A DNA stretch of 46,689 nt from a bacterium (GTDB lineage: Bacteria; Bacillota_A; Clostridia; Lachnospirales; Lachnospiraceae): the NCBI GenBank assembly GCA_004562915.1, contig SFQZ01000016.1, positions 1-46,689 on the forward strand, in the 5' to 3' direction. The first letter of the stretch is position 1; the number at the start of each line of letters is the position of its first letter. Made by a program: the position numbers and the translations under genes. This document shows positions 32,582-40,479 of this stretch, piece by piece. The notes under the pieces were generated by a model, which was given only the letters and a program-made list of their open reading frames with translations, was not told the DNA's origin and made no database searches.

Positions 32582-32742
32582 GTTCTTCTCCTTTTCTTAA
32601 TTTGGTGGGCGCTTTTCTCCCCGGGTTTATATTTTTCGCTTTCCGCTTCTGTACCGCAGCTCTCTTCACCGTGTGTCAAAATTTTTACATGCAAGCATGA
32701 CAAATTATCTCTTATCTTTTCCATCGCACGGTTGCTTTCGCG

Positions 32743-32770
32743 AAAAAAAGAGTCCACTCAAAGCGGACTC
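32743..32770 (-). terminator. Riboswitch expression-platform terminator
   Basis: On the minus strand GAGTCC (32765-32770) pairs with GGACTC (32750-32755) and seven T follow (32743-32749). It stands about 20 bases after the SAM aptamer and should form when SAM is bound. The remaining leader (32582-32742) shows no further feature except the metK ribosome site. Confidence 0.85.
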
Positions 32771-32789
32771 AATAACTCAATATCAAATC

Positions 32790-32890
32790 CCCTTATTGTT
32801 CGATTACTCGCTCAGGTAGGCACCTTCCGCCTTGACGGGGTTGCCGTGACTTCACAGATCCTATGTATCTCCATCACTCTGAATAAGAGA
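32790..32890 (-). promoter_or_regulatory. SAM-I (S-box) riboswitch aptamer
   Basis: On the minus strand the conserved S-box blocks occur in order: CTTATTCAGAGTGATGGAG, GATCTGTGAAGTCACGGCAA and GGAAGGTGCCTACCTGAG, closed by a P1 stem of CTTATT (32882-32887) and AATAAG (32792-32797). It controls metK by transcription termination. Confidence 0.95.
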
Positions 32891-32920
32891 AAAGCTATAT
32901 TATTTAATTACGAATACTAC

Positions 32921-32947
32921 CATATAACAGTTTCACTGTTTCGTCAA
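32921..32947 (-). promoter_or_regulatory. Candidate metK promoter
   Basis: Minus strand: TTGACG (32942-32947), a short 15-base spacer, TATATG (32921-32926). A start near 32,914 would leave about 25 bases before the riboswitch. Confidence 0.4.
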
Positions 32948-32952
32948 GCCTT

Positions 32953-33339
32953 TTATACCAGAGATTTACTAAAATCATACAATTCTGCTGTTTCTCTGTC
33001 TCGGTATTCATGTTTCTCATAATAACCGATCAGATTCTTATCCTCATCTCTGAGTGCCACCATATACACATCTTTATTTTCTTTTTTATTGCAGTATGTA
33101 TATATCATATTATTTTCCGCACTCTCTTCAAACCATGCCACTACTTTTTCTATAATCGCCTTTGACTGCTTATTGTGACAATCCAAAAGACTTTTTCCCA
33201 CAAGCATCTCTCCCCCGTATTTTTTATAATTTTTTACTGCGGCCGGATTCATATAAATGATTTGGTGATCCAGATTACAGATCACAACAGCCGCTCTGTC
33301 CATATCAATGATACTTTTCATATACTTTGACAACTCCAT
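32953..33339 (-). CDS. Small PAS-domain protein
   Basis: The start at 33339 (AAAGGAACGG before it) gives 128 residues: a short helix, then one PAS domain (about 10-115) with AAVVICNLDHQIIYMNPAAVKNY and GKSLLDCH. There is no output domain, so it either binds a small ligand and acts on a partner or is a single-domain sensor, as often seen in Lachnospiraceae. It is divergent from the M42 peptidase gene with 190 bases between, which carry promoters for both. Confidence 0.7.
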   Translation of the reverse strand: MELSKYMKSIIDMDRAAVVICNLDHQIIYMNPAAVKNYKKYGGEMLVGKSLLDCHNKQSKAIIEKVVAWFEESAENNMIYTYCNKKENKDVYMVALRDEDKNLIGYYEKHEYRDRETAELYDFSKSLV

Positions 33340-33529
33340 AACGATCCGTTCCTTTCTGTTTTTTACTATTCTACCAACGAAACAACAGGTTTGCAACTGT
33401 CTGATTCATCAGCCTTATCAATCAACGGTCACTGTTCACTTTTCATGGAAGGAAAATCTCTTCTGCATGCTGTACATTTGTTTTTATTTTCGTTATAATA
33501 AATTTCATCTGAATTACGGAGGAACAAGA

Positions 33530-34561
33530 ATGGATAACTATACAGCATATATTTTTGAACAGGCCCAGGCTCTGCTGGCAATCGACAGCCCTTCCGGTTT
33601 TACCGGAAAAGCAGCAGCTTACCTGGCAGAAGAATATCAAAAGTTGGGATATGAACCACAAATCACAGAAAAAGGCGGTCTTTTCATAGAACTGGGCGGT
33701 GAGGGAGATCCTCTTTTGCTTACTTCTCACGTAGATACCCTCGGTGCCATGGTGGCTCAGATCAAAGACAATGGACGAATCCGCATCACACCTGTGGGCG
33801 GACTGAATGCCAATAATACAGAAACAGAAAACTGCCGCCTGTATACATTTGATGAAAGGGTATATACTGGGACTCTTCAGTTGGAAAATGCATCGATTCA
33901 CGTGAACGGAGACTATAATGGGACATCCAGAACTTTTGACACGCTGGAACTGCTTCTGGACGAACCGGTCTCTTCGAAAGAAGAAGTGCAGTCACTGGGG
34001 ATTATGAATGGCAATTATGTATGTGTTGATCCCCGAACAGTCATTACCTCTTCCGGTTATATCAAAAGCCGTTTTCTGGATGACAAACTCAGCACAGCTA
34101 TTATTCTGGGATATGCTAAATATCTGAAGGAGGAGAAGATTATTCCCGAACGAAAGGTATATCTTCATGTAACGGTTTTTGAAGAGGTAGGGCACGGCGG
34201 AGCCGGTTCAATCCCATCAGACGTAACAGAAATTCTGTCGTTAGACATGGGCTGTGTGGGAAATGGTCTGGATTGCACGGAACGACAGGTATCTATCTGT
34301 GTAAAAGACAGCTCCGGTCCTTCCAATTATACGACTGTTTGCGGATTAGTCGATGCAGCAAAAAAAGCCGGCGTGGATTTTGCCACAGATGTTTATCCGC
34401 ATTACGGTTCTGATGCAGATGCCGCTTTGAGAGCCGGACATGATATGCGCCACGGACTGATCGGACCGGGAGTTTACGCTTCCCACGGTTACGAAAGAAG
34501 TCATGTGGATGGTGTAAAAAGCACCTTGGATCTGCTGATAAGCTATACAACTAACGTATAA
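33530..34561 (+). CDS. M42 family metallo-aminopeptidase
   Basis: From ATG at 33530 (ACGGAGG site) the protein has 343 residues. It is a cobalt/zinc aminopeptidase of clan MH, M42, usually a large tetrahedral complex that trims peptides. Metal and catalytic marks are LTSHVDTLGAM, the central RFLDDKLSTAI, VFEEVGHGGAGS with the Glu pair, LDMGCVG and YASHGYERSH. It leads an operon with a HAD phosphatase and ThiT. A TATAAT lies at about 33,495-33,500. Confidence 0.92.
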   Translation: MDNYTAYIFEQAQALLAIDSPSGFTGKAAAYLAEEYQKLGYEPQITEKGGLFIELGGEGDPLLLTSHVDTLGAMVAQIKDNGRIRITPVGGLNANNTETENCRLYTFDERVYTGTLQLENASIHVNGDYNGTSRTFDTLELLLDEPVSSKEEVQSLGIMNGNYVCVDPRTVITSSGYIKSRFLDDKLSTAIILGYAKYLKEEKIIPERKVYLHVTVFEEVGHGGAGSIPSDVTEILSLDMGCVGNGLDCTERQVSICVKDSSGPSNYTTVCGLVDAAKKAGVDFATDVYPHYGSDADAALRAGHDMRHGLIGPGVYASHGYERSHVDGVKSTLDLLISYTTNV

Positions 34562-34572
34562 AGGAGAATGCC

Positions 34573-35265
34573 ATGTTTCAGGTGATTTTATGGGATATTG
34601 ACGGGACTTTACTTAACTTCAAGATGTCAGAACGATATGCTCTTCGCAAATGTTTTTCCAAATTCGGTCTGGGTGACTGCAGCGACGAAATGATCGCCAG
34701 ATATTCCGTCATCAATACCCGTTTCTGGCGGGGACTGGAAGCCGGAATCTATACCAAACCTCAGGTACTTCAGGGACGTTTTGGAGAATTTTTCTGTTCG
34801 GAAAACATTCCTTTTGACCGGGTAGCTGAATTTAATGATGAATATCAGCTCCGCCTGGGAGATGAAACATTTTTCAATGACAATGGGAAAGAATTAATCC
34901 AAAAACTGAAAGGTACTGTCCGTCAATGCGCTGTAACTAACGGCACCAGCATCGCACAAGAACGAAAACTGAAACAGTCCGGGCTTGATATACTGCTGGA
35001 TGATATCTTTATCTCAGAAAAAATCGGCACCGAAAAACCCGGAATCGGATTCTTTGAACATGTATGGAAAGTAATCGGGAATTACCCCAAAGAAGAGATT
35101 CTGATCGTCGGTGACTCCCTCACCAGTGACATTCAGGGCGGAAATAATGCTCAAATTCCCTGCTGCTGGTACAATCCAGATAAAATGGTCAATGACAGGA
35201 ATCTGCGCATCGATTATGAAATCCAGAATCTATGGGAGATTGAGAAGATTCTGAATATAAATTAA
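34573..35265 (+). CDS. HAD-family hydrolase, YjjG-like
   Basis: The 230-residue phosphatase has all four HAD motifs: DIDGTL (9-14) with nucleophile Asp, the Thr of AVTNGT, the Lys of KPGIGFF and GDSLTSDI. The helical cap (about 17-95) and TNGTSIAQ resemble YjjG-type (pyrimidine) 5'-nucleotidases. The substrate is inferred. It is 11 bases after the peptidase gene; AAAGGAG precedes the start. It is an intact relative of the broken HAD gene at 44.4-45.1 kb. Confidence 0.88.
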   Translation: MFQVILWDIDGTLLNFKMSERYALRKCFSKFGLGDCSDEMIARYSVINTRFWRGLEAGIYTKPQVLQGRFGEFFCSENIPFDRVAEFNDEYQLRLGDETFFNDNGKELIQKLKGTVRQCAVTNGTSIAQERKLKQSGLDILLDDIFISEKIGTEKPGIGFFEHVWKVIGNYPKEEILIVGDSLTSDIQGGNNAQIPCCWYNPDKMVNDRNLRIDYEIQNLWEIEKILNIN

Positions 35266-35283
35266 CATGAGGAGGAAGAGGAA

Positions 35284-35982
35284 ATGATGAAATTTCTCGT
35301 GACCGCAGATGGCGGTCTGACAACAATGGGCTATGTTACTTTTGTTGTTGCAGTAATAGTTTTAATTGCGATTATCGCAGTATTATTTTTTAAAAACGGC
35401 AATGCCAAAAAGCTGACCACTCAGCAGCTGGTTACCTGTGCAGTGGCATTGGCACTGGCATATGTTACCTCGTACATTAAACTGTTCAAACTGCCCTTCG
35501 GTGGTTCTGTAACCTTATTCAGTATGCTGTTTATCGTTCTGATTGGTTATTGGTATGGACCCAAGGTGGGAATCCTTACCGGACTCGTTTACGGAATTTT
35601 TCAGTTCCTTCAGGAGCCATATGTGCTTTCCTTCTTCCAGGTGGGCTGCGATTATGTACTGGCGTTTGGAGCTATGGGTGTTGCAGGCTTCTTTGCAAAA
35701 TCCCAGAAGCACGGACTACAGAAAGCATATCTGGCAGCCATTCTCGCCAGAGGTGCCTTTCATTCTCTGGGCGGCTACCTGTACTGGATGGACTACATGC
35801 CGGAAAACTTCCCGAAGGCACTCTCTGCCTTGTATCCGATTATCTATAATTACAGCTACATCCTTCTGGAAGGTGTGCTGACACTGGTTATTATATCAAT
35901 TCCATCAGTAGCCAAAGCTCTGAACTATATAAAAAATACTGTAGCTTTACCTAATGCAGCTACTGTAAGTACTGGCAAATAA
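35284..35982 (+). CDS. thiT: Thiamine transporter S-component
   Basis: The 232-residue protein has an extra N-terminal span (15-36), then the six-span ThiT/YuaJ core. Marks are ALALAYVTSYIKLFKLPFGGSVTLFSML and YWYGPKVGILTGLVYGIFQFLQEPYVLSFFQ, which line the thiamine pocket. It delivers thiamine with a shared ECF energy module. No TPP riboswitch is seen before it since it is the third gene of an operon. It ends at a bidirectional terminator. Confidence 0.92.
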   Translation: MMKFLVTADGGLTTMGYVTFVVAVIVLIAIIAVLFFKNGNAKKLTTQQLVTCAVALALAYVTSYIKLFKLPFGGSVTLFSMLFIVLIGYWYGPKVGILTGLVYGIFQFLQEPYVLSFFQVGCDYVLAFGAMGVAGFFAKSQKHGLQKAYLAAILARGAFHSLGGYLYWMDYMPENFPKALSALYPIIYNYSYILLEGVLTLVIISIPSVAKALNYIKNTVALPNAATVSTGK

Positions 35983-35997
35983 TGCAGGTTCAAAAAA

Positions 35998-36023
35998 GGG
36001 AGCATACCATCTGATATGCTCCC
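35998..36023. terminator. Bidirectional terminator
   Basis: GGGAGCATA (35998-36006) pairs with TATGCTCCC (36015-36023). Six A stand on the left, giving a T run on the minus strand; ATCTTATT follows on the plus strand. It serves thiT and the converging isomerase-like gene. Confidence 0.85.
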
Positions 36024-36042
36024 ATCTTATTGTTTATTCTGC

Positions 36043-36891
36043 TTATACTCTCTGATAAATTCCCCTGATATATTCCGCTGCACTTACGGCATTTTCCGGC
36101 ACCGTATCTTCCAGTGTACACTGGATCCATGGTTTATTATGCTTGATAAAAGACAAGATTTCCTCATATTCCATGATTCCCTGTCCGGCAGCGGTCCAGA
36201 CAAGTTCATTCTCACCCACCTGAAAATCCTTGATGTGAAGAATTACAATTTCTTCCCCCAGCAGTTCGATCGCATCTTTCATAATCTGCTTTCTGTTCTC
36301 ATAATTGGAAATATGAAGCAGATTCACCGGATCAAAGATAATCTGCAGATTCGGTGAATGAATGATATCCAGCATCTTTCTTGCTCTCTGAGGAGTATGG
36401 ATGATATGCGTAAATACAGGTTCGATTGCCAATATTACACCCATTTTTTCTGCATATTCCACAACAGGCTTCAGATTTGTCACAAAAGTATCAAATGCTT
36501 CCTCACTGTGGCATTCCGGTACAAAGCGATATTCCGTATTGGGTGCTCCCGTCTCTGTTCCCACTACTCCGCAGCCGGCAAGTGCCGCAAAACGGATATG
36601 TGCCATATAACGCTTCTGAATAGCAGCCAGCTGAACCGGATCCGGATTTGCCAGATTCAGATAACATCCCAGAACGGCAAAATCTACCTGATTCTCCCAG
36701 AATTCCCGCTTCAATGTCATAGCCATCCCAGGGGTCAATGCCTTATCCTGTGATTCTTCTTCTGTCATCAATTTACTCAATGCTGCGTGCGCACAGGTAA
36801 ATCCCTGCTTGTGAATATAAGCAAGACGTTCGTCAACACTCATCTGCGGCGTATCATGCAGACGCATACCAAGATTTAATCGATCTCTCAT
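36043..36891 (-). CDS. TIM-barrel sugar isomerase/epimerase-like protein
   Basis: The 282-residue protein has the AP endonuclease 2/xylose isomerase-like barrel. Candidate metal ligands are seen in GVVGTETGAP, ILAIEPVFTH, IIFDPVNLLH, VILHIKDFQ and QCTLEDTVP. Such enzymes isomerise or epimerise sugars or inositols. It lies 26 bases after the alpha-mannosidase gene, suggesting a role in using the released sugar; the reaction is unknown. Confidence 0.82.
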   Translation of the reverse strand: MRDRLNLGMRLHDTPQMSVDERLAYIHKQGFTCAHAALSKLMTEEESQDKALTPGMAMTLKREFWENQVDFAVLGCYLNLANPDPVQLAAIQKRYMAHIRFAALAGCGVVGTETGAPNTEYRFVPECHSEEAFDTFVTNLKPVVEYAEKMGVILAIEPVFTHIIHTPQRARKMLDIIHSPNLQIIFDPVNLLHISNYENRKQIMKDAIELLGEEIVILHIKDFQVGENELVWTAAGQGIMEYEEILSFIKHNKPWIQCTLEDTVPENAVSAAEYIRGIYQRV

Positions 36892-36917
36892 TTTTGTATC
36901 CTTTCACTTTTTAATCA

Positions 36918-39900
36918 TTATTTATCCACACAGAACCGATATGTCTGTATCTCATACGGTTTCAATTCTATGGAAATTTCATTTTCCATAAATGGAATTT
37001 CTTTGTTCTTTCTCTCCAGAATATCTGATTTCCATGCGGAAATGATTTTCCATGGTAAAATTAATCGTCCCTTATGACGTCCATTTACATTTTCATAGAC
37101 TCTCACAATAATATCTCTGGAATCTTCCGCATACTTAACAGCTTCCAGAATACAACCTTCTGCCGTACACTGGAAAAATGCCTTGTCTTTCGGAAGATTT
37201 CCTGTGTGTTTTTCCACTCCATATACATGGCAGGGCTGATTCAGGCAACGTGCTTCTTCTTCTACTCTTCCTTCTGTCCAGTTTCCTTTATGAGGAAGCA
37301 GAGAATAGGTAAAACTGTGATGTCCCTGATCTGCTTCCGGATACGGATACTGACCGCATTTCAGCAGAGTAAGCTGCAAAGTATTTCCTTTTACACGATA
37401 TCCGTATTTGCAGTCATTCAAAAGACCAACACCATACCCATACTCGGAAAGATCTGCCCATTTATGTGCACATACTTCAAACTGAGCCTCTTCCCATGAA
37501 GTGTTGTCTGTCACAGGTCGTTCCAGATTACCATACTGAATATCAAATGTGGCATTCTTCGCATGAATATTTACAGGGAATCCTGCACGCAGAAGTACAT
37601 GATTCTCTTTCCAGTCAATATCTGTCACAAAATCAATTCTTCTCTTATTCTGGTAGAAAATAATATCCTGACAGATACGGGATTTCAGACAAGGACGTAC
37701 TATGCGCAAAATTGTACGCAATTCATTCTTTTCTACTATCTGAACACTTTCCACATCGTTAACCGGATATTTCTTCTTCAAATGTGACGGATCAATGTTC
37801 CAGTTATCAAAATCATCCGGACGGTCTTCATAAAGTTCCAGTACATTGCCAGATTTGCCTTCTTCCAGAACTTCTCTTTCTTCTTCCTTATCCCAAATAG
37901 ACGCAATCTGCCAGAAAGGATCCATGGTAATGCGGTAATAATCGGTTTCAATAATCTGATCCGGTGTATCCATGTTTCCAGTTGCCCCGGACACTGTATC
38001 TGTTTGCAATTCCTGATCAGTAGGAACAATTTCCAATACCCGATATCCGTAAGCAGGAATTTCCGGCACCTGACAAATCCATGTGTCTTCTCCTGTTTTG
38101 ACACATTTCAGCAAAATTCCGTCCGCTGTGCGAAGAGATGACGGAATTATGCATCCATTGTCCGACTTCAGGACATCCGAAGTCAGCTCTATGATTTCTG
38201 TTCTCTCGAAAGGAGAAAAGTTCCATACGATTACCGAATTCTCATCCACCTGTATCATCTGATTCAATGCCTGAATGGCTGTATTTCTCTCATTTCCGAT
38301 ATTTGAGCGGATTTCCTCATATTCTTTCATCGCCAGTTCATATACCTTTCCAATAGCCGAACCGGGAAGAATATCATGGAACTGATTTCTGAGCAGAAGC
38401 TTCCACATTTGCTTATACAACAGTTCCTGGAACTTCACATCTGCCGTTTCTTCTGCAAGCACACCTGCCGCTTCTCCCTCTTTCATGAGATACTCGCATT
38501 TTCTGTTCTGTTTCTTTATATCTGCAACGGATGTATAGGTACCTCTGTGATATTCGAAATACAATTCTCCTTCCCACACCGGTACATCATCACTCTGTTC
38601 AAATGCCTGCTCCAGCCGTTCAAAATAGGATTTCTGGAAATCCTGTTTTACCAGTGGAAGTCCCGGAATTCCGTATTTCATTCTCTCATAGTTTTCCAGC
38701 TGTTCTTCTGTAGGACCTCCGCCGCCGTCACCGAAGCCAAAGAGCTGCAACGTTTCCGGACAGATTTCTTTCTCATGATAGCGTGTCCAGTTTCCCATAA
38801 CCTGATTGGGATCCATACGACCGTTGTAAGTGCTCTGTCCAACCACATTCGGAGTATTTTTAATGTCACCCTTCCATTCTACCGCATTGGTCGTCGTGGA
38901 AAATGCTGTCAGACATTTACTTCCGTCAATTCCTTTCCACCAGAAGGTGTCATGGGGCATCCGGTTATGATCATTCCAGTCCATCTTTGTAGTATAAAAA
39001 TACGGAATATCACACTGTTTCAAAATCTGAGGAATCGCTGCGGAATAACCGAATACATCCGGCAGCCAGAGAGTCTTGCATTTTACGCCAAACTCTTCTT
39101 CAAAGAAACGGGTTCCATAAAGGAACTGTCTGGCCAGAGATTCACCGGAAGTCAGGTTCGTGTCTGCTTCTACCCACATACCACCATCTGCCTCCCAGCG
39201 TCCTTCTTTGATTCTTTCTTTGATCTTTTCATATAATTCCGGAGCTTCTTCTTTGACAAACTCATACAACTGAGGCTGACTCATCATGAATGTATAATCC
39301 GGATACCGGTCCATATACTGAAGGACGGTAGATACACTTCTGACCACCTTTTCCCGTGTCTGGGCAACGTCCCAAAGCCACGCAATATCAATATGGGTAT
39401 GTCCAATTCCTGTCACAGTGGGATGCAGATTATCTTCTTCCGGAACTTCTCTGTAGAAAGATTCTTCCAGCAGCTCACAGGCTTTTTCCATACTATCCCG
39501 GAATTCTTTACCTGACATGTCTCTCAGATCCAGAATAGAAACTACCTGTTTCAGGACTTCCATAATCTCTCTTCGCTCCATACTGCTTTCCGGCAAGAGT
39601 AAAGCTGTACGGAACGGCACATAAGCATGATAATAAAATTTCTCTGCCAAAAGGTCTCTTCTCTGAAGACTTGCGTAAAACATACTTTTCTCTTCTTTAA
39701 AACCACTGTGTCCCATAAGCCAAACACTAACCTTCTGTCCCGGTTTTTGTTCCAGTCTAATCAGTCGATGGTTCACATCCACACCCTGCTTTTTCTCTCC
39801 ATTTACAGTACACAAAAACTGCGGATTCTGAATATCCCAGCCTTCCTGACCTCCTGTTGAAATGAATACAGCTGCCTCATTTTCCTTCCATTCTCCCGGA

Positions 39901-40115
39901 ATCACAACTTCAAACGCAAACTGTTGATGCTTGTTATAACCTCCCCACTGGCTGCCATTCTCAAACTCTGTCCATTCCTCAGACTTCTCCTCCGCCTCTT
40001 TCAAAGTACTGTATTTTGTCAGGACAGGTACCACAGGAACACTTTCCTGTACAAATATGTTTTTTACATCTTTCAGTATACGGTTGATCTGTTCAAATTC
40101 AAATCGTACCTGCAT
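36918..40115 (-). CDS. GH38 alpha-mannosidase
   Basis: The ATG at 40115 fits the AGGAGG site better than the GTG one codon before, giving 1065 residues. Domains are an N-terminal beta domain (1-225), the GH38 catalytic barrel with GHTHIDIAWLWDVAQTREK (zinc ligands His, Asp) and WLPDVFGYSAAIPQIL with the nucleophile Asp, the helical middle domain (about 520-620), and C-terminal beta domains. It has no signal peptide, so it works inside the cell on mannose oligosaccharides. It forms an operon with the isomerase-like gene. Confidence 0.93.
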   Translation of the reverse strand: MQVRFEFEQINRILKDVKNIFVQESVPVVPVLTKYSTLKEAEEKSEEWTEFENGSQWGGYNKHQQFAFEVVIPGEWKENEAAVFISTGGQEGWDIQNPQFLCTVNGEKKQGVDVNHRLIRLEQKPGQKVSVWLMGHSGFKEEKSMFYASLQRRDLLAEKFYYHAYVPFRTALLLPESSMERREIMEVLKQVVSILDLRDMSGKEFRDSMEKACELLEESFYREVPEEDNLHPTVTGIGHTHIDIAWLWDVAQTREKVVRSVSTVLQYMDRYPDYTFMMSQPQLYEFVKEEAPELYEKIKERIKEGRWEADGGMWVEADTNLTSGESLARQFLYGTRFFEEEFGVKCKTLWLPDVFGYSAAIPQILKQCDIPYFYTTKMDWNDHNRMPHDTFWWKGIDGSKCLTAFSTTTNAVEWKGDIKNTPNVVGQSTYNGRMDPNQVMGNWTRYHEKEICPETLQLFGFGDGGGGPTEEQLENYERMKYGIPGLPLVKQDFQKSYFERLEQAFEQSDDVPVWEGELYFEYHRGTYTSVADIKKQNRKCEYLMKEGEAAGVLAEETADVKFQELLYKQMWKLLLRNQFHDILPGSAIGKVYELAMKEYEEIRSNIGNERNTAIQALNQMIQVDENSVIVWNFSPFERTEIIELTSDVLKSDNGCIIPSSLRTADGILLKCVKTGEDTWICQVPEIPAYGYRVLEIVPTDQELQTDTVSGATGNMDTPDQIIETDYYRITMDPFWQIASIWDKEEEREVLEEGKSGNVLELYEDRPDDFDNWNIDPSHLKKKYPVNDVESVQIVEKNELRTILRIVRPCLKSRICQDIIFYQNKRRIDFVTDIDWKENHVLLRAGFPVNIHAKNATFDIQYGNLERPVTDNTSWEEAQFEVCAHKWADLSEYGYGVGLLNDCKYGYRVKGNTLQLTLLKCGQYPYPEADQGHHSFTYSLLPHKGNWTEGRVEEEARCLNQPCHVYGVEKHTGNLPKDKAFFQCTAEGCILEAVKYAEDSRDIIVRVYENVNGRHKGRLILPWKIISAWKSDILERKNKEIPFMENEISIELKPYEIQTYRFCVDK

Positions 40116-40283
40116 CACTACACCTCCTCGTTCTGTTTATGCCTAACCATTATACCTTATTGTACCACGAAACACTGCCTATTTCTTGTGCTTTTCACAA
40201 TAAAATATTGCATATCTTATTTATATTTTCCTTTTTATACTTATTCCGATATATTGGAAATAGATTTATGTTTTTCTTTATAC
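40116..40283 (-). promoter_or_regulatory. Promoter region of the alpha-mannosidase operon
   Basis: Minus-strand TATAAT at 40149-40154, about 35 bases before the start codon; the -35 region (CAGTGT, 40172-40177) is weak, as for an activated promoter. Nothing else was seen up to the terminator at 40284. Confidence 0.5.
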
Positions 40284-40333
40284 AAAAAAAGAAGCTGCCG
40301 CTCCATGAATGAATTCTCATTCATAAAAACGGC
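40284..40333 (-). terminator. Terminator of the glycogen operon
   Basis: GCCG and ATGAATG (40297-40310) pair with CATTCAT and CGGC (40318-40333) with an internal loop; seven T follow on the minus strand (40284-40290). It lies 150 bases past the debranching-enzyme stop. Confidence 0.75.
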
Positions 40334-40367
40334 AACCACACAGACAGTAGTGGATATGGTGTCAAAA

Positions 40368-40387
40368 ATGTACACCAACGTGTACAT
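40368..40387. repeat. Perfect palindrome ATGTACAC-CAAC-GTGTACAT
   Basis: Eight-base arms with a four-base centre lie in the untranslated stretch between the terminator and the debranching-enzyme gene. It looks like an operator but has no promoter beside it. The rest of 40334-40479 holds nothing recognisable. Confidence 0.6.
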
Positions 40388-40479
40388 CTATATTACGGTG
40401 ACAGTTCTGGTCTGACTTTCCGTTCCACCCCTGGTTTCCCCTTTAGCTCTTTTTAATCTTATCCTCTTATCTGTCTAAA

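Noticed and set aside
35266..35283. TPP riboswitch before thiT
   Set aside because: The gap is only 18 bases and holds just the ribosome site; no thi-box sequence is visible upstream of the operon either.
40389..40415. GTGACAGTTCTGGTC as a degenerate REP copy
   Set aside because: Only ten bases match the REP core and no palindrome is kept.
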